Origin: Chromobotia macracanthus
Lineage: Eukaryota; Chordata; Actinopteri; Cypriniformes; Botiidae
Assembly: GCA_036877525.1 (NCBI GenBank)
Contig: JAZGTH010000014.1
Span: forward strand, 3,670,501-3,734,500
Length of the DNA stretch: 64,000 nt
Direction: 5' to 3'
Notes under the pieces: model-generated
Told to the model about the DNA's origin: nothing
The model's database searches: none
Seen by the model: the letters and a program-made list of their open reading frames with translations, nothing else
Made by a program: the position numbers and the translations under genes
Shown: positions 1 to 12,300 of the stretch, piece after piece
Layout of the letters: every line of letters starts with the position of its first letter
Position numbering within the stretch: the stretch's first letter is position 1

Positions 1-392
1 TGTATTTTTTCCTTCATGTTTTTTCTTTTTCTTTTTAGCTGTTTGTTTTCATATTTCTCAAACATATTGTGTTGGGGTGCCAACTTTTATTCTTTTTTAT
101 TTGTGTCAGACAAAAAGGCATTTTATGTATTTCTGGAATAAAAAAGAATGAGTTATTGAATAACAGGAAGGAAAACAGAACAGGTCTCCAGAACTCTGCA
201 ATTAATCAGGACAATTTGAGCATCCTGTGATTGCTGTTAAATGAATTTCAGTGTAAATTAATACATTGTTTTGCTGATAAGGTGAGAATTTAATTGAGTT
301 AAGTGCATATTAGGAGACGCAGTGCCGCTTCTGTGAACTCAAACTTATAAAACATACAAATGTGAATATTTTGCGGATTAAATCTGTAGCAT
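1..392. other. Non-coding AT-rich DNA, nothing recognised
   Basis: T-rich and A-rich low-complexity sequence with no open frame, repeat or motif that I can assign. Confidence 0.6.
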
Positions 393-778
393 CCCACCTA
401 ACAGGGAACTTTCTGAGAAGGCTGGCTAACATTCTCTAAAAGTTCTCTTAAAGTTATCAGAAAAGTTCTTGCAGTAACATTAGAAGAACTTTTAACGCTT
501 AAAAACTTTCGTTATATCATATCCAAAATGTTATTCTTAGTCGTTACTGTAATGTTTTAAAAACTTTGAATTTTTTGTTTGCATTACAGTAGCATTACAG
601 AACATTAAGTTTGATCATTTTAATTGTAATGTTTTTTAAGTGTTTTTTAAGTTTATAGTGATAAAACAACATCTAGAAATCTGGACCGTTTGAACGTTCT
701 GAGAACTTTCAAATGAACATTTGTAACGTTTTTGTTCCTTAATGGAAATGTTCTTACAATCATAAATTGCTAGCTGGT
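393..778 (-). mobile_element. Family A miniature transposon, copy 1
   Basis: It opens with CCCACCTAACAGGGAAC, a one-base variant of the family start, and closes with a TGCTAGCTGG variant of the TTAGCTGGG end. The interior carries the family's repeated AACGTT/AAGTTCT motifs. At 386 bp it is the longest copy in the window. No coding capacity. Confidence 0.85.
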
Positions 779-3076
779 TATGTGCTGCTTATCAGCCTTT
801 TATAGCACAAGAGCGTGCAGCACAGTAATAGCTGCTAAAGTGGATTAGTAGCATGATTGTTTTTTGAAACGTGCAAACAGACCACAGGTTAGCGCTGAGC
901 AGTACATAATAAATGGATGTGTTTAGTACGTGATGAATCTGTGGGAATTATCGTGACGGGAGAGATTGTCTGATGCAGGAAATGTGTGCATTAATTTATA
1001 TGTGCATCACAGCAACATTTAAAGCAGTAGCAACAGCAGCGTGTGGCTGAATTTTTGGTATGTTTTCTTCCGTCATTTGTGCAAGTAAACAAACGCTTGT
1101 TGAATCAAGCAAAACCTTAATTCTTTGATTATTAACTGTGTGTTTATTGAAAGCTGTGTAGGCAGGGCACAGTTTCCAACGCCCTTTAATGAACGTGCGT
1201 GTGCAAGCGGACAAAAGCTGCGCACCATGCAACGCTGATATCAGCTTATTGCAAATTCAGTCACGTAAGACAGCAGAGCTGATTTACTGTCTAATTTAAA
1301 AACACTGTGATTTCCTGTTAAAGATTCAGTTGGAAGAAATTACAGGTTGGCTTGGGGTATGAGCACCTTGTATTCCAGGCTGGTAAATTGAAGAGTGATT
1401 CTGTATAATGGATTTGTCAGATGTTGTCACTGCTTGGATCAGAACCCCAGGATGAAAGATGATAATGCCCTGGAAACACCATGGCAACAAGCTGGCAATC
1501 AGCTCTTACCGATGTATGTTACAGAACTAAACCAAAGATAGCAAAAACGGACAGATCTGAGGGTGTTTTTTTTTGTAGGAGACAAGGCATGGATTTAATT
1601 GGACTAGATTGCGCGTGCACACACATGCACTCGACACACTGTCTCGATTTGGGCTAAAATGGTTCTTTTGAGCCAAGCATATGGAGAGCTCGCTCTATTA
1701 ATGGCCTGATTACTTTAGCTGTGTCAAATTCAAGCTTCGTCTTCCTTACCCTCCTTAATGGATGTGACGTAAGAATTTTTCGCGTAAACAATCAATGTGG
1801 AAATAAACACCAGCGATGCCAGTCGTGACTCCGAGACGGCCTACCTTCCAGTGTTTAGAAGTAGTAGCTTGGTTCTTTTGGCAACAATTAACGTGTTAAA
1901 ATACACATGACTGCCGATTCCATTTGTTTGCTTGTCAATTTGTCCATTTTTTAAAACCGTTTCTTTTAAGCTGTTTAAGCAGTACCATGTCTCACAGCTT
2001 TAGCCAAATTTTCTATACACTTCCTTTTATGTGACAGATTGGGGTACCTTGAAATGCTTTCGCACAAAAGCATACAGTACATATGCTCCTTTATAGATGT
2101 ACACAGAAGCGCTGGCAAATTGGGGACTGAAAATACAATCTCTTGGGTTTGAATTTCATTACAGCGCGGTGGGAATTTTAAAAAGTTCCTCAAGCTGTCT
2201 GCTTTAAAGTTATGTTTAAACAGACTTTTGGCAGTTTGCTGAGAGCTTGAACAAAAAAGTTATTTGTAGCCCAAACCCCCGAGGTGAATAAACATTTTTT
2301 TTGTTGAGTTACAATGTTGAACTGTGTTCTCTATTAATAAAAGTTGCTTGGAGGAGCAAGTTGTGGACCTGTAACCAGACACAGCAATATAGCAAAGATC
2401 TTCACCTTTGTCTTCCACAAGCTGGAGGTGATTTCATTAGCGCTATAGGAGGCCACAGGGGTGGCACAACCATCCAGTCTGAAATCGCACGGGTGGAGCT
2501 GGAAACGCAAACCACCCCACAGACCTGAAAGTCGTTACTGTAGCCGTTAATTAGCTTCATTTACTATGAAAACAAACTGGGGCCAGATGGTGAAGCTAGC
2601 ATGTTTTCATCGATCTCGAGTCCCACGCGAGCATACGCATCAGTTGGAAAGTAGGTTGTTCGGATGAAAGACGTTCCAAAGTTTCCTCTTGATATCCGAG
2701 GTAAGACAAATTAACAATGAAACAGACAGACTTGATTGAGAAAGTTCAACCACGTGGAAAAGATGGATTCATGGTGAGGCAGGATTAAATATGTCAGGTG
2801 TAAACATTTAACCGCTGGCTCATTCCTGTGAAAAGACAGATTCCTTTGAGGCAGGCGTGCCATATGAAGCATTTGAGTTTAAAACTGTGTTCAAGTTCAA
2901 GGTACCCTGCTAATGCAATGAGTGATTGTTTATATCATTTGTGTTGTTTAATAGAATCTACAATGACCTCAGGTAAAATTAATTTATAACTCTTATTAAA
3001 ACCCTCTTACAAAAATCCTTCCATTAAAATTGTTATATATAACATATGATTTTTAATGTAAAAGTCATTAATGAAA
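779..3076. other. Non-coding intergenic DNA
   Basis: Short open frames here have no protein-like composition, splice context or recognisable motif. There is a short poly-T run near 1567. Nothing else is assignable. Confidence 0.5.
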
Positions 3077-3164
3077 AACCTTGAAAAACACATCTCCTTT
3101 TAATATATCAAAATAAATGTATTGCATTTTTGTATATTACAAGGTGATGTGTTTTTTCAAGGTT
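3077..3164. repeat. Imperfect inverted repeat (hairpin), arms about 23 bp
   Basis: The left arm (3077-3099, beginning AACCTTGAAAAACACATC) is matched in reverse complement by the right arm (3141-3164, ending TTTTTTCAAGGTT). There is about one mismatch and one inserted base, around an AT-rich loop of about 41 bp. It could be a miniature transposon remnant or a foldback sequence. No flanking duplication was established. Confidence 0.75.
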
Positions 3165-4046
3165 AAAATACTGTGGTTAAAAAATATGTCGCAGCTTATT
3201 CAGCTTTTCATTGGTAAAATGAACGGACATTGGCACTTTCAAAACATTGCTGTATTTGTCAACCAATCCTGAGAGTTTGGGGTGGGACTATCTGTTTGCC
3301 TGACCAATGTCGGGGAGACGTTTGGAAAACCAATCAAAAAAAACACTTCTATATTGTGTGTGTCCTTGTATTAAATATACAGTAGGACACTCAAACATAC
3401 TGAGAATTAAGGGATGGTGCAGAAGTAACTCTGCATATCTGAAAACACTCCATTTAGATAATGTGCTACAATAGCTTTAATAGAGCTGTTTTCTGTATTG
3501 TTGTATGCATGCTGCATTCTGCATACTGCAGCCTTGAGCCTTTACAGCAAGTAGACGGGAAAGACTCTTTCTTTACTGTAATCTAACTGAGCCACTGAAA
3601 AGAATACAGAATTCAATAAGCAAAGAGGGTGAGTGGAGTCCCCTTAATTCAGTTCCTGATCTTTGGGTGGCCAGCAGCCATGAGAAGACTGGTGGTAATA
3701 ACTCTTGTATGTCTTTCATACACTTACATTCATTTTAGCTAAATAACACGATTTAGGAATGTCTGCTGGTAATCTAATCCTGTGATGCTACTCTGCAGAG
3801 ATTGCTGTCATACCTTTTTCATTTCTTTTTTTTAATGTCACATTTCTTCTTCATACATTTACTCTGTCTGAAGTCTGATGACAGGCAGAGAAAAAGCAAA
3901 GAGGAACATTTTAATGACAACTAAACTTTCAGAGTATAGCTGCTTCTGTTTCCTTGCCATGTTGTGTTATTCACTTTCATGTAAGTTTGTGAGAAAACCA
4001 CAGACATTGTAGGTGCATTTCTGTAAATAATATTTTGTTTGTTTAA
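3165..4046. other. Non-coding intergenic DNA
   Basis: No gene-like frame and no assignable repeat seen. Confidence 0.5.
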
Positions 4047-4313
4047 AGCTGCAATCCGTATTTTTTTGCATTCAAAATAAACAAAAATCTGCTATTGAGA
4101 AAGTACATAACAGATCAGTGTTTAAAACGCTCCTCTTACCTTACCCCCATTTGCAACAGTAAGCTTATAATAATGATTTATAAATTGAGCCATTTGGTGT
4201 GATTTCCTGGAAAATGCAGTTCAAATTCATTTTTTCAACATAAGTAACCTGCAGTTTTATGTTTCAAACAGAGAGGGCAATAGAGAGGCAAACATTCCAG
4301 GTTGCATCTGTAA
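4047..4313 (+). mobile_element. Family B miniature transposon (TTAA target), copy 1
   Basis: It begins AGCTGCAATCCGTA directly after TTAA (4043-4046). The body is shared with copies near 13.8, 16.0, 16.8 and 23.2 kb, including GTAACCTGCAGTTTTATGTT and a shared AGAGAGGCAA block. The right end (GTTGCATCTGTAAAG) is a decayed form of GATTGCAGCTTTAAAG. Short inverted ends beside TTAA are typical of piggyBac-like and Kolobok-like elements; the superfamily is an inference. Confidence 0.8.
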
Positions 4314-4489
4314 AGAACCTGCTTTGAGCTTATATAATAGTATGTGGTAATTGATGGACATGCCACAGATCTTTAAAGATGCTGAAACTGTTTAACAGTT
4401 TCTTGTTTTCTTGAGGAGTTTTATTATAACATTATTGTACAAGGTTGAAGTGAGTTTAAGATCATTTGTAATTTCAAGGTGAGCATCTA

Positions 4490-4790
4490 CATTCCTGGCA
4501 TGCGCCTCAATGATAAGTAGAACGAGGTCATTTGCATAATTTCCCTTAAAAATGTCCTCTCAGCCTCTGCTCCATCTCTCGCAATGTCCTACCATCTAAT
4601 CTGTGCCAAGATCTGGGGAGCCCATTAGCTTGCTGTCGGAGAGGCCTGTAAGTAATCGTTTGCCATAGAGGAATGAAATTGACAAGTGCTTAAGCCGCGA
4701 GTACAGACAGCACACAATTCCCCGGCACATTTCCCATAGCTCTAAAATCAGCCAGGAGATAAAAAGTCACATCCTTGGCCAATCTTAAGA
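4490..4790. promoter_or_regulatory. Candidate conserved non-coding element
   Basis: A repeat-free block of moderate complexity with an octamer-like ATTTGCATAA core (near 4531) and an NKX2-like CAAGTGCTTAA (near 4683). Such blocks are common around developmental genes, but conservation was not tested. It may equally be plain unique DNA. Confidence 0.25.
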
Positions 4791-4951
4791 TTCCCTATCT
4801 CTGTCTTCACCAAATGTTTCCCGTCTCAAAACCTTTTATTTCTTCCTTCTCTCAGCAGAACTTTCTGCTTCTCACCTCCTCTCACCTTCCTTATGTTTCT
4901 CTGTAACTTTTTCTTTCTTGATATCGTCCTCCTTCATCACTTGTTTACAGT

Positions 4952-4952
<1 letters not shown>

Positions 4953-4986
<34 letters not shown>
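4953..4986. repeat. (CT)17 microsatellite
   Basis: Uninterrupted CT dinucleotides. Confidence 0.97.
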
Positions 4987-4989
<3 letters not shown>

Positions 4990-5240
4990 CTGAATGCTTT
5001 GCATTATACACTGTATATTGAGTACTGTTACACTGAATGAAGTAGAAACAGCTGGCATTACTCCACAATGAACCATTTAAACAGTAGCATGCAAGATTGT
5101 GGTCACATGACCTGGTCAATTTGCATGTGGGTCGTGTCCACTTATTTTCATAGTGGAAGAAACGACCCATTTGTTTTAAGTGTATTATAGGCTACAGGTA
5201 TATGCTACACAGTATGTGATTGGCTGTTTGCTTTTGAAGC

Positions 5241-5510
5241 AATTCAAGGTTGTTAAAATGTTTTTCTAACATTTCTATTAAGTAAAGAAAAAAACATTTA
5301 AAATGTATCCAGTTTTTTTAGATGTTGTATTAATGTTATGGTTTGGTTATAAGAACGTTATTCAAACATTTGTGAATTCTTAAGAATAACGTTTTGATAT
5401 GTATGGTATATAGCATTAAAACATTCTACGTTACTGCAAAAGCTTTTTTTACTTTGAGAGAACTTTTAGAAAACGTTAGCCAACGTTCTGAGATTGTTCC
5501 CTGTTTGCTG
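5241..5510 (+). mobile_element. Family A miniature transposon, copy 2 (ends eroded)
   Basis: AATTCAAGGTTGTTAAAATG at the left matches the family's ATTTTAGGTTGTAAGAA start. GAACTTTTAGAAAACGTTAG followed by TTCCCTG matches its right end. Both terminal CCCAGCTAACA motifs are mutated. Confidence 0.75.
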
Positions 5511-5939
5511 CATAGCCTTTCACTTTATTACAGCCCTTCACACTGCTGCGCTCTCTTCTTAGCATTCTCTCTCGTTTCTTTCTCTCTTTCTCACCCGCCA
5601 TCTCATTCACTCTGTCTATTACTGGTGAGTTCATTGTGCTTGTGTTTAAAACACACATCAGTCACTCAGATCATCAAGCCCTGCAGCTAAAGCTCAGGAC
5701 CTTCAGATGTCATTGGCTGCCTTCTTGGCTTCTGTGGAGCTCTGTGTGTGTGTGAGTTATGAAGATATTAGGGTATAAATCTGAATCCCTGGACAGATGG
5801 CAAGATCGCCTCAGCACCCAGAGTTGTACTCTGCATTTTCATTCAGGGACAGCATGAAAAATGTCTCGATAGAAGGAGAGATGGTTAAAATATGATGGAT
5901 CATGAACAGTGATATGAATAATGATCAAACAGTTAAGTA

Positions 5940-6195
5940 CACTCTTAAAAAAAGGGCCTCGCAGTGCAATAAGAGAAGCATTTTGGCTGCATGGTTTCAT
6001 AAAGAACCTTGAACATTTTTGTTTCGCAAAAGTTTTTTTATGTTTTTATTTAGTTTTTCTTATGTTTTTTTAGACTACATATAGAAAGAAACGGTTCTTT
6101 TAAGAACCTTTAAATAAATGGCTCTGTGGGGAACCAAAAATGGTTCTTCTATGGCATTGCCGTAAAGAACCTTTTAAGAACCTTTATTTTTAATA
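5940..6195. repeat. Fish 'GGTTCTT / AAGAACC' interspersed repeat
   Basis: Repeated AAGAACCTT and GGTTCTTCTATGGCATTGCC motifs follow an ACTCTTAAAAAAAGGG start. This dispersed short-motif repeat is one I associate with cyprinid genomes. Class unknown. Confidence 0.6.
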
Positions 6196-7163
6196 TAAAC
6201 CACAACATTTCTTTCCTACTACATCAAGTATTTTCCAGTTTTGTGCTTGAAATGAACATAATGTTTTTTAAGTCAAATTTTCTTTTTTAAAAAAAAAGTT
6301 TGAGATTTGGCGGATCCCTGCAGTAGTACCACAGAGCCCCTTGAGGCTACGGACCCCCAGTGAAGACCGCTGGTTTAGCCTATAACACTGAGGTTTATTT
6401 TCATCTGTGGTGCAGCTAACATATTCTATCTCTCTGCCTGCTCCATTAGCCGTCACTCAGAAACACACTCAGTGAAGCCCTACAAACACAGCTGCTCAGC
6501 AGAACAAAAGCCCAGAGAGAAGAGAGTGTATGGGGGGCCCACCTCAGGGTCTCTGACTCAGTATATCTATGGCTTTCTGTGAGGTTTGTGCCACCTGCCT
6601 GATTCACAGCGAGATTGAATTGTGACTATCTCTGACAGTTTTCTCATTATTGCAGCTATTAGCTTTCAAGAGACTTTAACACAGTGAAAACTAAGTCGTC
6701 AGAGGCCAGGAATGAAGGAACAATGTGTAGTTACATGAATCTTAGACAAATTACTGCTAGGACACAAATGAATGCATTAAAGTGATCGTATAAAACTTCT
6801 TTAAAGATTTTTTGTTCTTTTCTGACTGTCTGAAATGCTTTGTTATTGTGGAAAAAAGATGAAAAACCCTCTCCATTAACTTTCCCCCATTTCAATTGAT
6901 AATGTAAGATGTAAGAATGAGCCCTGAGCAGAAATTTCATTCAGAACTCACCCGGTTGACCTGAAGTTGTGATATTAGCAGATCAAGTGGCTGTGATTCT
7001 AAAGAAGAATGGTATGAATGAAGATTATTGAAAGAAGTCCACATTCATTATCATAAGAAATTGTATGGCACTTAGCTTTCTAATCTTTCGGAACATTGTG
7101 ATGTGTATCTACTGTAATAAGGGGCCCCAGACTTACTAAAGCAGGAAATGGCCACATCGTGTC

Positions 7164-7165
<2 letters not shown>
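6196..7165. other. Non-coding intergenic DNA
   Basis: Open frames here are short and of random composition. Nothing recognised. Confidence 0.5.

Positions 7166-7194
<29 letters not shown>
7166..7194. repeat. (GT)n microsatellite, with (TA)n at 7241-7258
   Basis: Uninterrupted TG repeats, followed about 50 bp later by a short TA run. Confidence 0.95.
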
Positions 7195-7196
<2 letters not shown>

Positions 7197-7859
7197 GGCA
7201 GAGAGATACAATGACTGAGATACTGAAAGAGATGTTGTATGATATATATATATATATTATATCTTTTAACTGCATTTTCCTGCATTTTATTATAATATAT
7301 TGTTGTCTGTTTGTGCAATTGCGTGAAAAATACTGTACTACAGTATTTTTTAAATGTTAAAATCTGCATGAATTAGGCTTAAAATTAATTATTTTCTTTA
7401 GGCACAGAATCATTATTTCTTTTCAGTAACAGAAAGAAACCTCTATAACAACATGGAGACATCGCATTGACAGACACTTCTTATATTTGTTAGCATCAAC
7501 AATATTACAGTTTTCTAAGGCTCGCTAAGTGATGATAGCACACTGAATGCGACTTGAAGGCTGAAAGCTTTTCTTCATGAGTTAGAAAACTATTTTGTGG
7601 GTATAAGAGGGACATGTTTACAAGTTCCCTTGATAGAAAAATCTCAACTTGGGGAAGAAAAACAATTTCATAGAAGCATAATTTTCTCTCCATAGAGATT
7701 TTTTTTACCATTACACTATCCATAAAGTTTTATTTTTTATACAAAAGGCAGTGTGTTACTATAGCCAACACTTTCTCTTCACATTTCCCAAAAAGGTAAT
7801 TACGTTGGCAACTTTGTGTCAATTGTGTGCCAAAAGATTATGGTTGTGTAATATCAGGC

Positions 7860-8410
7860 TCATCTGCGGAGACTGACACACACTTTGACCCTCGGCACAC
7901 AGAAATGAATAACTGACGTAATTAAACGTTTTTTTGCTCGGCAGGTCCAACATTTAATCAGCCAATATCCCTTTAGCCTTTCCAAGACTCACGCTTGATT
8001 GGTCAGTTTGACTTCTTCCCGTCGGTGGGTGTCAGTGGTGATATGGAGTGTCATGGAGTTGAGGAGAGGGGATGTTGCTGACTGTAGATCGATATTCTGG
8101 TTACCAGGCAAGAAAAAGTGGATTGGGCCACCTATCAGCAGTGTAAACTGGATTATAACCCATCAGATGTCACCTGACAGCCAGACAGCGTTCGCTCTAG
8201 AGAGTGGCTGGCTTACATGGGCAGATGGGAAACGATTAAGATCAGCTTCGGAATCAAACTATTTTCTCGTCTTTTTTCACCACTCCTTCCTTGTTAGAGA
8301 AAAAAAAAACAAAAATACAGAAACACCTGCTGTACAGTCGAGGGCCCCTGATGGGTTTAACAGAGGAGGAGAGAAATGCTTGCTAAGTGCTCAAGTCTCC
8401 ATGTTTCCAT
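7860..8410. promoter_or_regulatory. Possible conserved non-coding block
   Basis: Repeat-free sequence with a homeodomain-type GTAATTAAACG core near 7918. A 137-codon open frame on the plus strand (7999-8412) runs through it, but its product has no domain-like pattern. I read the frame as chance openness. Conservation untested. Confidence 0.15.
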
Positions 8411-9156
8411 GAATAAATATGAATTTCGGTTGCCAGATCTCCCTAAATGCATGCAGTCTCATGGAAATTAAGCTTTACGATCTCATCTGCCACAGTAGCC
8501 TGCGAGGAACTGTCTGTTTTGTATGTAATGTGATTCAGTTTAGCTTCCAGGATGGTTTGCATATGGATGGACCATATCCAAGACCGCTTAGTTACAAGAC
8601 ACAGTTACAAATCCTCAGAGATCCATCAATTAGCATTGATAATGCCAATCAACTAACACACTTTACTGTTCCTGAAGTTCTAAGAAGAGTTCCTATTCAA
8701 AAGTACAAACTGGAACCCAAATATTTTATGATGAATATTTCTATTAATTGTTCATGAATCTCTGTTCTTCCACTGACACTAAATTATTTCGCTTGTGTTT
8801 GTATCACTGTGTATCACAGGTGTGCCGCTGTGCTACTAAATTTACCTTACCAAGACAAAATAAATTAATTTCCAGTTAGTTAATCCATTAAATTAGAATT
8901 AAGAGTTAGAATTAGTTTAGTCCATGACAATTTATTCAAGGTGTTCAGTTTGGTGCTTCGACAAAAAAATGTAATCAGATTTGGAATTGTTAAAGACCTT
9001 TTCCCATTCCTAAGTCAGCATTTGTATTGCAATCACATCCATTTGTATCACTCCCTTTGTCATGTTCAACATCTCACTTCATCCAGACCACAGATTGTCA
9101 AACTTTCTTTTTTCGAGGCATGTCTCAGACAGAAAGTTTTTTCTTCCTCCACTATT
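8411..9156. other. Non-coding intergenic DNA
   Basis: No gene-like signal. Confidence 0.5.
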
Positions 9157-9184
9157 CCTCTCTCTCTCTCTCTCTCTCTCTCTC
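9157..9184. repeat. (CT)n microsatellite
   Basis: Uninterrupted CT repeats. They create overlapping serine/leucine-rich frames on the plus strand (9027-9424) that are not genes. Confidence 0.95.
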
Positions 9185-11058
9185 CTCCCTCCTGTGGCTT
9201 CTCTCCCCGTCTTTATCATTACAGCTTCCTATTACCGGCCTCCAGCCCCAGAGATAGGCTGCCTGCAGTGCACCATGGGAAATGCTCTGGTGCTGTGCTT
9301 TGGGATGTCTTTTATACTGATGTGCCTCTTCAGTATGTCAGTTCTGCTTTTCCCCACTGCTGAGTCCACCCCTTCCCCTCGTCTATATACCTGTGTGAAC
9401 ATAAATGAGGTATTGTCAGCTTGATGTTCGGTATGGCACTTGTGAGCGTGCATGCGGGTGCCGATGTCCGGTGTTCAGCAGCTGGTGATCTCCAGAATGT
9501 TTAGTGCTGTTTAAACGACCGTGAGGCGGCAGACACGTACTCCATTGCCACATTAAAGCTGATGCTGTTTTTCTCTTTGCTTATTTACTAAATTTCAGCA
9601 TGTGTAAACCTGTGCCCATGTGTGCCTCTCTCTCTCTATGGGTATGTGCATGGATCGTGGCCGCTGGCTCTGTGTGAAGCTCTGTGTGTCTCACAGGCAT
9701 GAATAAATACGTTTCTTGCTGGGTTAATGGTGTCCTGGTCACCCAGTGTGCACCTCTAAGAATGATGGGCCTTTACACACACACACACACCTTCTAAATC
9801 TTACTTAACCTTCGTTGCACTTCAAGCTCGATGAATCAGACACTTTCCAAACGCTCCACTGTCCTTATCTAGGACACACTCCTTTTCCATCACTCTCTCT
9901 CTCTCTCTCTTTTTTAATCCACTCTTCTGGCTGTCACATCCCACAGTCACTGTGGTGAAAGTCTCTGTCATGTTTAGGGGATATTTTGAATGAATATTTA
10001 CAAGTGACTAAATCATGCAAATTCATCTTAGTTATCTTAATATTATATACATTTTTTTCATCTTGTGGAAATGTGGCTTTAAAATGACTCCACCAAAATG
10101 TTAAAGATATGATTATTTGCAGTGGTTTAATAATAATCCTTTCCATGATCTGATTCATGGTTGTTTAGCTTCATTGATGTGGAAACAAGTTTTATGTTAA
10201 AGTACTTTCTACTTTTCTAGCCCAATGTCTTAAAGGAACCTTCTGGGTCCAAAACAAGAAAAACATGTCACAGTTGCTTTCAGTGACAAGAAAACAATTG
10301 TGACTCATCTTACAGAAATAAGCAAAAACTTTACAGTAATGCATTTACAACAGAAGTCTATAGGGAAAGACACTCCACTTAAATAATAATTTAAAAAACA
10401 CTCTGTTATAGGCACAAGACATTATAGATGTAAACACAAAACTGGTGCGATACAATATCTGAAACATGGTTTACAAGCAAATGCGTTAGTTCTTAAAGTT
10501 CATCCACCACAAAAATGATTGACACATTTTTGTATTGAAATTTAGCAGTTTAGCAAAGAATGAGTTTCATATTTCTGGTTTTGAAGCCCCCGGACAGTCT
10601 TTCCCTGTAGACTTTCGTTGTAAATGCATTACTGTATACAATATTTGTTTTCACTGAGGGATGAGGCATAGCGGACAGCGTGTCACAGATACTGTTTATA
10701 GAGCTTATCTTGTTTCGAAGCTGAAACGTTCATTTTAAATGACTGAGAATGTAAAATCCATATATTCAGCAGATTTGAATAGACACATTTTCAGTGAAAT
10801 GGGTTCTGGGAGTCGGTTCTGTTCGCTATCACACAACGATTCATTTAGTGGCTCTACATCTACAGCAGAGCATCAGGGCTGCGCCTTCTCAATATTCAAT
10901 GAGCCACTTCTCTCCTTTTCTTCACATAGCCCCCGTGACCCCATACTAGCTCTCCTTCTCTCTATGTCTCTCTCCCTCTTGTTGGATTATCCCTGCAGTA
11001 CCGTTTCTGATGTCTGGTGAGTGTATTTCTGAACGCTTAACATGGGCCCCTCTCACCC
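9185..11058. other. Non-coding intergenic DNA
   Basis: Contains minor CA (9775-9791) and CT (9894-9910) runs. No coding or transposon signature seen. Confidence 0.5.
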
Positions 11059-11090
11059 CTCTCTCTCTCTCTCTCTCTCTCCTCTCTCTC
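11059..11090. repeat. (CT)n microsatellite, one interruption
   Basis: CT repeats with an extra C at 11081. Confidence 0.95.
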
Positions 11091-11507
11091 TGTCTTTCTC
11101 TTGCTGTAATCTGGCCATCTGTGCCTAATTGACTGAGTGCTTTACATCTTTTAGTTGGGACAGAAATGCACACGATTGCCAGGCTTGAAAAGATGGAAAA
11201 GACGATGGAGCTCTGATCATTGTTATTATAGTGCTTAATTATATATAGATCGTTTTTTTTATTTAGTTTTTATTTCTACGTTTTCTTTTTAATGTATTTT
11301 ATATATTTGGTTTTCTAGGTTTGTTTTTTATTATTTGTTTTAGTTAGTTTTAGTTTTTCTGCTGGTGTGTTAAGTGATATAATATTAACCTGTTCAAAAC
11401 AGGTATTGGTATTGTCAGTGCTGTGAATTTTGACCTCTTTGGATCTTTGCCCTGTGTGGCCAAAATAAGCTGCAGTATGGAGACAGTCACCTGATAGCCA
11501 AGTCTGG

Positions 11508-11543
11508 CTGTGTGTAATTATACAGCTGTGTGTAATTATACAG
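11508..11543. repeat. Perfect 18-bp tandem duplication
   Basis: CTGTGTGTAATTATACAG occurs twice head to tail (11508-11525 and 11526-11543) with no mismatch, so it is probably recent. Confidence 0.95.
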
Positions 11544-11989
11544 CTTTTAAAACCCAATGTAAACTCAATATAAATGCTGCCTATTTCTGTTGGTAGCCGT
11601 CATTACTATCACACCATTACCCTCTGTCCCTCTGTTCTATTCTTTGCATGACATTTGTTCATCTCATATCTTGTCTACACCACCACTGCTCCTCATCTAG
11701 CCCCTAGAGGATGTCACAGGATCATCAGACTTGAAAACCTTCTGGTTGATGCTTTTCTTTTCTTCCCATCAGAGACGTTCAGATAGTGCTTTACATCAGA
11801 GAACCGGGCTGTGACTGAACATCCATCCAGCCTGGGTGACCAGAACACCTCTCTGTTGCTCTTCAAACAACCACTGGCCCTTGACTCCTGGGACACTATG
11901 GTGCAGCTTGCGAGGGGGAGAAGATACTAAGGGATGAAGCAGAAGACAGTGAGGCAGAAGAAGAAAGAGAGAGCAGGTGCCTCGTTTAA

Positions 11990-12300
11990 AGTGTTATGGT
12001 GCTAAAAATGTTTCCGTAACGTTTCCATGAAGTAACAAAAATATAAAAAATGTTCTAGGAGCATTCAAAATGTCCAGTTTTTTGGACGTTGTATTAATGT
12101 CATTGCTTGGTTACAAGAACTTGGTTTATACAAACATTTTATTCTGTAACATTAACAACAAAAGTATAACGTTTTTGATATAATATATAACGTTAACAAA
12201 ATGTTTCACTAACGTTACTGTTAGAACTTTTTTTGATAACTCTGAAAGAACTTTTTTAGAACATAAACTAACCTCCTAAGAACGTTCCTTGTTAGCTAGA
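11990..12300 (+). mobile_element. Family A miniature transposon, copy 3
   Basis: GTTTCCGTAACGTTTCCATG with AAGTAACAAAAAT at the left, and AAGAACGTTCCTTGTTAGCT at the right, match the family body and right end. The left terminal motif is lost. Confidence 0.85.

Noticed and set aside
8941..9424. 140- and 120-codon plus-strand frames rich in Ser and Leu
   Set aside because: They are produced by the CT microsatellite at 9157-9184 and have no domain character.
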